Shown here in pieces: positions 1 through 5,148 of a stretch of 6,158 nt of DNA. The DNA comes from UBA3478 sp036782715. GTDB taxonomy: Bacteria > Bacteroidota > Bacteroidia > Flavobacteriales > Flavobacteriaceae. A program made the translations under genes and the position numbers. How positions within the stretch are numbered: position 1 is the stretch's first letter; each line of letters opens with the position of its first letter. The DNA is taken from contig DAIPYN010000054.1 in the NCBI GenBank assembly GCA_036782715.1, positions 1 through 6,158 on the forward strand, in the 5' to 3' direction. Under the pieces are notes generated by a model. That model did no database searches, was not told where the DNA came from, and saw only the letters and a list, made by a program, of their open reading frames with translations.

Positions 1-1
1 G

Positions 2-766
2 ATAGCTGTTTTATCCTACAACATTAGATACAACAGCTCTGGCGATGGGCTCGACCTTTGGGAGTTTCGAAAAGGGGAACTAATTGAGCAGATCAAACAA
101 ATCGCCCCCACTAGTTTCGGGGTTCAGGAGGCTACACTTACTCAAATGCAAGACCTTGTAGCAGGCCTTACTGATTATAGCTATGTCGGAGTCGGCAGAG
201 ATGATGGGGCCACTAAGGGAGAATTCAGTGCTATTTTTTATAAAAGAAGTGAGCTAAAAGTACTTAACGAGGATACCTTTTGGCTCTCAGAAACTCCTGA
301 AAAAGTATCCGTCGGATGGGACGCTGCCCTCCCCCGCATCTGCACTTACGCCAAATTCGAACTTACCTCTTCAAAAAGATCATTCTGGCACTTCAATACC
401 CATTTCGATCATCTAGGTGAAACAGCTCGAGCCGAATCGGCGAAATTGATGGTCTCGAAGATAACGGCTTTAGTGAGCGAAGGTGAGGCCATTGTTATAA
501 GCGGAGACTTTAACGCCGAGCCTCACGAAGAGCCCATTTTAGTTTTGAATCATTCTTTTGACGACCCTGTAAAAAAGGTCAATCTTCAAGGACCTATCGG
601 CACTTTTAGTGGCTTTCAGTTAGACGCATTACTTGATCGTCGAATTGATTATATCTTCTCTCAAAACGTGCAGGTCAAGACATACCAACATTTAGACACT
701 AAGCGAGCGAATGGCCGCTGGATCTCAGACCACCTTCCCGTTTTACTTTCTTTTGATTTGAATTAA
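2..766 (+). CDS. Endonuclease/exonuclease/phosphatase (EEP) family hydrolase, 5'-truncated by window edge
   Basis: This is a metal-dependent phosphodiesterase or phosphomonoesterase of the EEP (DNase I-like) fold; the substrate cannot be told from sequence. The frame is open from base 2, giving 254 visible residues and a normal TAA stop. All the usual EEP motifs are present in order: SYNIRYN with the metal/active-site Asn7, GVQEA with catalytic Glu43, EFSAIFYK near 75, TFWLSETP near 92-99, NTHFDH with His134, SGDFNAEP with Asp169 and Asn171, RIDYIF with Asp216, and SDHLPV with Asp243 and His244. The LSYNIRYNSSGDGLDLWEFR opening matches the start of the mature domain, so only a short N-terminal part, perhaps with a signal peptide, is missing to the left. 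An internal ATG at base 146 lies after the first two motifs and is not the real start. Bacteroidota often encode secreted versions, but export cannot be checked here. The family call is firm; the physiological role is unknown. Confidence 0.93.
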   Translation: MAVLSYNIRYNSSGDGLDLWEFRKGELIEQIKQIAPTSFGVQEATLTQMQDLVAGLTDYSYVGVGRDDGATKGEFSAIFYKRSELKVLNEDTFWLSETPEKVSVGWDAALPRICTYAKFELTSSKRSFWHFNTHFDHLGETARAESAKLMVSKITALVSEGEAIVISGDFNAEPHEEPILVLNHSFDDPVKKVNLQGPIGTFSGFQLDALLDRRIDYIFSQNVQVKTYQHLDTKRANGRWISDHLPVLLSFDLN

Positions 767-780
767 GCGCACTGATGTAA

Positions 781-798
781 GTCGAAAGAAATTTCGAC
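781..798. repeat. Small perfect hairpin with GAAA loop between the EEP gene and the TonB receptor gene
   Basis: GTCGAAA (781-787) and TTTCGAC (792-798) are perfect inverted repeats around a GAAA tetraloop of the stable GNRA class. The hairpin ends 11 bases before the receptor ATG at 810. No T-run follows it, so it is not an intrinsic terminator. It could be an mRNA leader structure affecting translation, an RNA-processing point in an EEP-receptor transcript, or chance. The structure is seen directly; any function is inference. Confidence 0.4.
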
Positions 799-809
799 CT
801 TTGAGTGCT

Positions 810-2819
810 ATGAAATTAAATCGGCTGTTTTTACTCGCCTGCTTGCTTTTTGCAGGGAATAAAGTAACTCTTGCTCAAGAAGAGAAAGACTCCTTACTTA
901 CTGTAAACCTAGAAGAGGTTGAGGTAAGCGCCCTTCGAGCTAAGGTCAATAAGTTCAATGCACCTTTATCCTTAACTGTACAGGCCATTTCACCCGATTG
1001 GACAGGGCCTTCACGATCGCTTCAAGAGTATTTAACGGCCATCCCTGGAGTATTTACGCTCAATAGTAGCAACTACGCACAAGACTTACGTATCTCGATT
1101 CGGGGTTTTGGGGCAAGAGCGGGCTTTGGTATACGAGGCATTAAACTAGTCGTCGACGGCATACTAGAAACTACTCCTGACGGCCAAGGGCAATTAGACA
1201 ACCTCCCATTAAGTCTCATTCGTGAGATCTCGGTTATTCGCGGGCCAAGTGCGCTCAGATACGGGAACGCTTCAGGAGGAGTAATTGCCATAAACACCCT
1301 TTCGCCGGGAGGTGAGGGATTGAATTCGGTTAGTGTGTTGACGGGGGGCTTTGGCCAAAGACAGTTATCAATTACCAATGGTTTTGGAGACGATACCAAT
1401 TCTTACCTACTCCATTTCACCTCACAAAAGATCAAAGGTTTTAGAGAACATTCGAGCGTAGAAAACAATATTGTCAATTTTAGATCGAGTCATCAGTTAT
1501 CTGAGAAGACGAAGCTAAATATTCAACTCAATCACGTGTCTAGCCCTATTGCACAAGATCCGGGTGGGTTAAATTTAGAGGATTTTCAATCTGATCCCTT
1601 TTCTGCTCGAGGGTTGAATGTGACCTACAATGCTGGTGAGCGATTAACCCATTCAAAGGTGGGGGCATCTGTAGTGAGCGAGATCAGTGCGAAGATGGTG
1701 TTGAGCGCTTACGGATTCTATTCGGGGCGGGATTTCGACGCCTTTCTCCCGTTTGAAAACGGAGGGGTGGTTGATCTAAACCGAACCTACGGTGGGCAGG
1801 GTAGTTCTCTGACGTACGATTCGGGTGATTGGAATTTTCAGTTAGGCTATGATTGGGCGAGCCAAAAGGATCACAGGATACGCTATCAAAATTTGCAGGG
1901 GGTGATTGGGGAACAAACCCTTGATCAAAATGAAATATTCAAAGGTCTGGGCGGATACCTTATCGGTCAGTGGCAATCGAATAACTGGACCCTTAACGGA
2001 GGGCTTCGATACGACAATAACCTATTATCTGTAGAAGATCAGTTTTTAAGTAATGGAGATAACAGCGATGAAATCAACCTCAATGCTATTAGCCCTCAAC
2101 TCGGTTTCTCTTACCAAATAGGTACGATAAGCCTATTCGGAGGTTACTCGAGCGGATACGAAACCCCAACCCTAAGCGAACTAAGCGCCACAATAGATAG
2201 CCAAGGCGGGTTCAACAGAGATTTAGATATTCAACAAGCACGACAATTCGAGCTAGGTATGCGATATCTATCCAAAAAACTTCGAGGTTCTTTGGTGTGG
2301 TATAACATCGCTACACAAAATGATATTCTACCTTACGAATCGGCGAGCTTTCCCAGCCAAACGCTTTATCAAAATATTGGAGAAACGCGCAGAACCGGGG
2401 TCGAATGGGAAGTGAATTATCAGCCATTGCCCCGTCTTAGGATTCAAGCGAATTACAATCGCGCGAACAACACCTTTGAAAATGAAACTTTTAAAGGGAA
2501 TAAGCTTCCCGGAATCGCAAAAGATTTTGGAAGTATAAGTATTCGCAGAGAACTAAGCGAAAAACTAGCAGTAACCTTCAAAAGAACCTATCGCGGAACC
2601 CTTTTTGCCAATAATGATAACTCCGTTGAGCTTCCAAAAATTAGTATTGCTAACCTTGAAATGATGTGGATCACCAAAAGAGGGGTACTTTCAGGCGGAA
2701 TTCAAAACCTTTTTAACAAAATCTACAGCGATAATATCCGAATCAACGCATTCGGCAGACGATTTTATGAAGCAGCCTTGCCAAGGCAAGTGTATACAAG
2801 TCTCAGCGTTCGTTGGTAA
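810..2819 (+). CDS. TonB-dependent outer membrane receptor, FecA/siderophore-like
   Basis: This is a 669-residue outer membrane beta-barrel that imports a ligand using TonB/ExbBD energy. Residues 1-22 are a signal peptide ending LAQ. NLEEVEVSA (33-41) resembles a TonB box. The plug domain spans about 50-165 and contains LQEYLTAIPGV, SIRGFGARAGFGIRGIKLVV, DGILETTPDGQGQLDNLPL and VIRGPSALRYGNASGGVI, which is the classic FecA-like plug pattern. The rest is barrel, ending in ALPRQVYTSLSVRW with a terminal aromatic. The length is typical of siderophore receptors. There is no N-terminal carboxypeptidase-regulatory-like domain and no SusD partner, which argues against a SusC-type glycan importer. 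ATG 810 is chosen over an in-frame TTG at 801 because the signal peptide starts cleanly there and ATG is far commoner. Iron-chelate, haem or other metal-complex uptake is plausible, but the ligand is not determined. The 43-base gap to the upstream gene permits co-transcription. Confidence 0.95.
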   Translation: MKLNRLFLLACLLFAGNKVTLAQEEKDSLLTVNLEEVEVSALRAKVNKFNAPLSLTVQAISPDWTGPSRSLQEYLTAIPGVFTLNSSNYAQDLRISIRGFGARAGFGIRGIKLVVDGILETTPDGQGQLDNLPLSLIREISVIRGPSALRYGNASGGVIAINTLSPGGEGLNSVSVLTGGFGQRQLSITNGFGDDTNSYLLHFTSQKIKGFREHSSVENNIVNFRSSHQLSEKTKLNIQLNHVSSPIAQDPGGLNLEDFQSDPFSARGLNVTYNAGERLTHSKVGASVVSEISAKMVLSAYGFYSGRDFDAFLPFENGGVVDLNRTYGGQGSSLTYDSGDWNFQLGYDWASQKDHRIRYQNLQGVIGEQTLDQNEIFKGLGGYLIGQWQSNNWTLNGGLRYDNNLLSVEDQFLSNGDNSDEINLNAISPQLGFSYQIGTISLFGGYSSGYETPTLSELSATIDSQGGFNRDLDIQQARQFELGMRYLSKKLRGSLVWYNIATQNDILPYESASFPSQTLYQNIGETRRTGVEWEVNYQPLPRLRIQANYNRANNTFENETFKGNKLPGIAKDFGSISIRRELSEKLAVTFKRTYRGTLFANNDNSVELPKISIANLEMMWITKRGVLSGGIQNLFNKIYSDNIRINAFGRRFYEAALPRQVYTSLSVRW

Positions 2820-2901
2820 TTATTAGGTTCATTAAAGAAATATAGGAAAATTGGTATTTTACACTAATTCTCCACTAAATCATTATATTAGAGACCGCGA
2901 A

Positions 2902-2928
2902 AATGTGAAATATCCGATATTTCGCATT
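2902..2928. promoter_or_regulatory. 27-bp near-perfect palindrome, candidate operator
   Basis: The left arm AATGTGAAATATC (2902-2914) and right arm GATATTTCGCATT (2916-2928) are inverted repeats that match at 12 of 13 positions around a single central C. The inner 8 bp are perfect. Its last base is the first base of the TAnnTTTG box, and it fills the spacer between the putative -33 and -7 elements, where a dimeric repressor would block RNA polymerase. There is no T-run, so it is not a terminator for the receptor gene. The symmetry is seen directly; the operator role is inferred, and the cognate regulator is not in the window. Confidence 0.6.
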
Positions 2929-2935
2929 ATGTTTG
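2904..2935 (+). promoter_or_regulatory. Candidate Bacteroidota-type promoter for the lipoprotein pair
   Basis: TATGTTTG (2928-2935) fits the TAnnTTTG -7 consensus of the Bacteroidota primary sigma factor exactly. TGTG at 2904-2907, 20 bases upstream, is a weak match to the -33 TTG-type element. Transcription would start near 2941, leaving a leader of about 20 bases before ATG 2964. The leader is A-rich and has no Shine-Dalgarno sequence, as is common in this phylum. The rest of the 144-base region between the receptor and this gene shows no other gene or strong structure. Confidence 0.55.
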
Positions 2936-2963
2936 CGTTGTATATCAATACCAAACCAGAACT

Positions 2964-3461
2964 ATGAAAAAATTACTTTCTTTCGTTTTAGCAGGTACCT
3001 TGATGGTATCATGTGCAGATTATGACGATCGCTTTGACAGCCTTAATGCAGCATTAGAGCAGTTAGAAGCTGAGAATGCAGCTCTTGAAGCTCAAGTAGC
3101 AGCAATGCAAGGTGCTAGTGCTCAGGCAGCTCAAGCAACCGCAGCAAAATTGGCTGAATTTCAAACAGCCGTTGAAGGCATCGTTGCAGCACTTCAGAAT
3201 TTAGGCGCAGCTAGCCAAGCAACCATTGCTCAGGTTTCAGCAGTTATTGCCCAAATTGCAGCTCTAGCTGATTTAGTTGCGGCAAATACAGCAACGCAAG
3301 CAGAATTAGACGCTGCCATTGCAGAAATTCAAGCAATGCTAGATTTAATTAATGAGAACGTTATCCATCACTCGGGAGGAGGATCTACTTCTTCTTCAGG
3401 AACTGAACATCATTCAGGTGGAGGTCATCACCATTCAGGTGGAGGGTCTACTAACGGATAA
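2964..3461 (+). CDS. Alanine-rich coiled-coil lipoprotein with C-terminal HHSGGG repeats (paralogue 1)
   Basis: I recognise no named family. The 165-residue product has a lipoprotein signal peptide (MKKLLSFVLAGTLMVSC, lipidation at Cys17). After the Cys comes ADYDDRFD, an acidic stretch of the kind that acts as a surface-export signal in some Bacteroidota lipoproteins. Residues about 24-134 are very rich in Ala with Leu/Glu/Gln/Ile spacing, for example LEQLEAENAALEAQVAAM, and are predicted by eye to be one long helix forming a coiled coil, loosely like an Lpp-type stalk. From residue 135 the protein changes to a Ser/Gly/His tail with HHSGGG at 135-140, 149-154 and 156-161, and ends STNG. Residues 1-140 align without gaps to the next gene's product, with about 74 identities by hand count. 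It lies 24 bases before that gene and behind the candidate promoter, so it is probably the first gene of an operon. The abundance of GCT and GCA alanine codons largely reflects composition. The tail could bind metal ions or be a flexible spacer; function is unknown. Confidence 0.85.
   Translation: MKKLLSFVLAGTLMVSCADYDDRFDSLNAALEQLEAENAALEAQVAAMQGASAQAAQATAAKLAEFQTAVEGIVAALQNLGAASQATIAQVSAVIAQIAALADLVAANTATQAELDAAIAEIQAMLDLINENVIHHSGGGSTSSSGTEHHSGGGHHHSGGGSTNG
3366..3446 (+). repeat. Three HHSGGG-encoding 18-base units in the first lipoprotein gene
   Basis: The units lie at 3366-3383, 3408-3425 and 3429-3446. The first uses TCGGGAGGAGGA for SGGG, while the other two use TCAGGTGGAGG followed by T or G. 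Between the first two units is the Ser/Thr-rich insert STSSSGTE; between the last two is a single His codon. The units are close to two more in the downstream paralogue, so they can serve as recombination substrates. Confidence 0.8.
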
Positions 3462-3485
3462 TCATCAAACGACTAAACAGAAATC

Positions 3486-4322
3486 ATGAAAAAATTTATC
3501 ACACTTATTTTCACGGCTGTACTTCTAGTATCATGTACAGATTACGATAGCCAATTTGATCAAGTAGATGCCAAAATTGCAGAACTAGCTGCTGCTAATG
3601 CTTCATTAGAAGCTGAATTAGCTGCCATGGCTGCTCTAAATGCTTCAGTTTCTGCTCAAACTGCAGCTAAACTAGATGAATTTCAAGGAGCTGTAGGTTC
3701 GATTGTTGAGGCACTTCAAGCTCTTGGTACTGCAAGTGCAGCGACTATCGCTCAAATGAATGCTATTATTGAGCAAATTTCAGCGCTTGCGGCTCAAGTT
3801 GCTTCAAACAGCGCATGTGCTTCTGACATTCGCGAAGCAATTGCTGCGATCGAAGACGCTTTAAATAAACTAAATGAAAACGTACTTCACCACTCAGGTG
3901 GAGGAGCTCACCATTCAGGTGGAGGATCACTAGATCTTTTCCCAACAACTCCTACTGATAATGGAGATGACGCTCTTAATCTTACTGTAGCTGTACCATG
4001 TGGAACTACAATGGTTCGTTTATCAGGACCATGGTGGGGATGGAACCCTGCAGGAGGACCTGTAGGTGTTGACAACGGTGATGGTACATTTACTTTCACT
4101 TTCGACCCAGCACCAACTGAGAACATGGAGTACTTATACACTCTTGACGGGGTTTCTTATGAGAACCTTATCGATAATGCACAAAATGCTGAGTGTACTG
4201 ATCGTGTTGATGGAGGTCGTTTCAATACTGATTATTTCGGGTACGCTAACCGTATCTGGATTAAAGATTCAGGTGATCAAGCAGAGACTTATGACTCTTG
4301 CTCTATCGATACTATCGACTAA
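3486..4322 (+). CDS. Coiled-coil lipoprotein with HHSGGG hinge and C-terminal CBM-like WWGW domain (paralogue 2)
   Basis: This 278-residue protein shares the plan of its upstream neighbour: a lipoprotein signal with LLVSC and Cys17, acidic TDYDSQFD, an Ala-rich coiled-coil stalk to about 134, then HHSGGG at 135-140 and 142-147. It then continues into a globular domain, about 150-278. That domain has LTVAVPCGTTMVRLSGPWWG, a GDGTFTFTFDPAP strand pair, EYLYTLDG near 215-222, ENLIDNAQN and an aromatic, Asp-rich end (FGYANRIWI). The strand order and the VRLxGxWxGW...GDGxFxFxF...YLYxxDG spacing resemble CBM20/CBM48-type starch- or glycan-binding beta sandwiches. Similar WWGW modules occur, as far as I recall, in marine flavobacterial surface proteins, but I cannot check this. 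Cysteines 111, 172, 237 and 272 besides Cys17 could form disulfides outside the cytoplasm. No hydrolase residues are evident. The likely role is a surface-tethered binding protein on a stalk; the ligand is unknown. A terminator follows 30 bases after the stop. Confidence 0.85.
   Translation: MKKFITLIFTAVLLVSCTDYDSQFDQVDAKIAELAAANASLEAELAAMAALNASVSAQTAAKLDEFQGAVGSIVEALQALGTASAATIAQMNAIIEQISALAAQVASNSACASDIREAIAAIEDALNKLNENVLHHSGGGAHHSGGGSLDLFPTTPTDNGDDALNLTVAVPCGTTMVRLSGPWWGWNPAGGPVGVDNGDGTFTFTFDPAPTENMEYLYTLDGVSYENLIDNAQNAECTDRVDGGRFNTDYFGYANRIWIKDSGDQAETYDSCSIDTID
3888..3926 (+). repeat. Two HHSGGG-encoding 18-base units in the second lipoprotein gene
   Basis: The units lie at 3888-3905 and 3909-3926, separated by one Ala codon. 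They read CACCACTCAGGTGGAGGA and CACCATTCAGGTGGAGGA. The second differs at one base from the last unit of the upstream gene (3429-3446), exactly 480 bases away and in the same reading frame. They encode the hinge between the coiled-coil stalk and the CBM-like domain. Confidence 0.8.
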
Positions 4323-4346
4323 GAAAAGAAAGTATTTATATACGAC

Positions 4347-4377
4347 AAAAAGGCCGCTCATTCGAGCGGCTTTTTTT
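4347..4377 (+). terminator. Strong intrinsic terminator after the lipoprotein pair
   Basis: GCCGCTC (4353-4359) pairs perfectly with GAGCGGC (4364-4370) around an ATTC loop. Seven T residues (4371-4377) follow and five A residues (4347-4351) precede, so the A and T tracts can extend the stem. This is a textbook Rho-independent terminator, ending the transcript of the two lipoproteins. It ends only 13 bases before the next start codon at 4391. Confidence 0.93.
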
Positions 4378-4390
4378 ATATCTTCAATCT

Positions 4391-5146
4391 ATGAACAAAC
4401 CCTTAACCCTACTTGGTCTATGGATACTCTTATCCATAACACCAATTCGTGCGCAATCTACCGCCGGTACTAGAGGGCTCGTCAAAGCCCCTACAGCCCG
4501 CATGTTTGAAGATGGAACTCTAGCCCTCGGTGCTGCTTTTATCCCCCCTGGTTATCATAAAAGAACCTTCGGATCTAAAAAAGGAGATGTTGTACCTAAT
4601 GCCGGTCTCAATACCTTCGTTACTGTTAATCTATTTCCTTTCATGGAGGTCATGTTTCGGTACTCTCACGAGATCAATCTACCGGTAACACCCATTACCC
4701 AGTATTTTCCAGACAGAATGTTTACCGCACGCTTTAAGCTTCTAAATGAGACTGAAAAATGGCCCGCTTTGGTATTAGGGATGCAAGATGTAGTTGCATT
4801 TTTCGACACCAATGCTGCGGGTGGAGGATCAACTCCAAACTTTGCTTCAACCTACTTAGTAGCTACTAAAAATTTTAACTACAAAGGGTTTAACATAGAC
4901 ACTACACTAGGCTACGGCTCAGATATCGGAGATATTCCCGCTAAAGAATTTAGAGGTCTATTCGGTGGCGTTGAAATCACCACACCCTATTTAGAAGATA
5001 CTCAGTTGTTATTAGACTATGATGCTACCTATATCAATATTGGAGTTCAGAAGCAATTCTTTAAGAGACTTCATACGATGGTTAGCTATTATCCGAATTA
5101 TCAAAAAGTTGGGTGGGTTCTCGCCTATCGTTATAAAATGTACTAG
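4391..5146 (+). CDS. YjbH-like outer membrane protein, N-terminal barrel half
   Basis: This 251-residue exported protein looks like the first half of the YjbH/GfcD family, outer membrane beta-barrels tied to exopolysaccharide or capsule export in Gram-negative bacteria. Residues 1-22 form a signal peptide (MNKPLTLLGLWILLSITPIR then AQ). Family-like motifs follow: GLVKAPTARMFEDGTL (29-44), PDRMFTARFKLLNE (107-120), WPALVLGMQD (124-133), TYLVATK (154-160), GYGSD (174-178), FGGVEITTP (191-199) and LLDYDATYINIG (207-218), with alternating beta strands throughout. ATG 4391 is chosen because the signal peptide begins there. The frame stays open upstream to 4298, but that extension is Arg/Tyr-rich, overlaps the previous gene and reads through the terminator. 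Full-length YjbH proteins are about 700 residues; this one stops where the middle domain would begin, and the next gene, 2 bases on, appears to supply the rest. The family call comes from remembered motif patterns, not a search. Confidence 0.78.
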   Translation: MNKPLTLLGLWILLSITPIRAQSTAGTRGLVKAPTARMFEDGTLALGAAFIPPGYHKRTFGSKKGDVVPNAGLNTFVTVNLFPFMEVMFRYSHEINLPVTPITQYFPDRMFTARFKLLNETEKWPALVLGMQDVVAFFDTNAAGGGSTPNFASTYLVATKNFNYKGFNIDTTLGYGSDIGDIPAKEFRGLFGGVEITTPYLEDTQLLLDYDATYINIGVQKQFFKRLHTMVSYYPNYQKVGWVLAYRYKMY

Positions 5147-5148
5147 AC

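Noticed and set aside
801..809. TTG start adding three residues to the TonB receptor
   Set aside because: ATG 810 gives a clean signal peptide, and nothing before TTG 801 favours it.
1073..1399. Antisense open frame inside the TonB receptor gene
   Set aside because: It lies wholly opposite the conserved plug domain and its translation shows no family features; it is a shadow of the real gene.
2849..2869. Weak hairpin after the TonB receptor as a terminator
   Set aside because: The stem AATTGGT/ACTAATT is AT-rich with one G-T pair and no T-run follows; it is too weak to call.
3366..3446. HHSGGG tract as an engineered His-tag or GGGS linker from a vector
   Set aside because: The repeats occur in two paralogues at the same residue position, use varied codons and sit in an otherwise natural operon, so contamination is not needed to explain them.
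3766..4141. Two overlapping antisense open frames in the second lipoprotein gene
   Set aside because: Both are opposite clear coding sequence, lack recognisable domains and are explained by the codon pattern of the + strand gene.
4298..4390. N-terminal extension of the YjbH-like protein upstream of ATG 4391
   Set aside because: It overlaps the end of the previous gene, translates the terminator stem and would put a basic, Tyr-rich segment before an otherwise standard signal peptide.
4066..4473. Alternative-frame + strand open frame spanning the end of the second lipoprotein gene and the start of the YjbH-like gene
   Set aside because: It runs through two well-supported genes and a terminator in the wrong frame, with low-complexity content.
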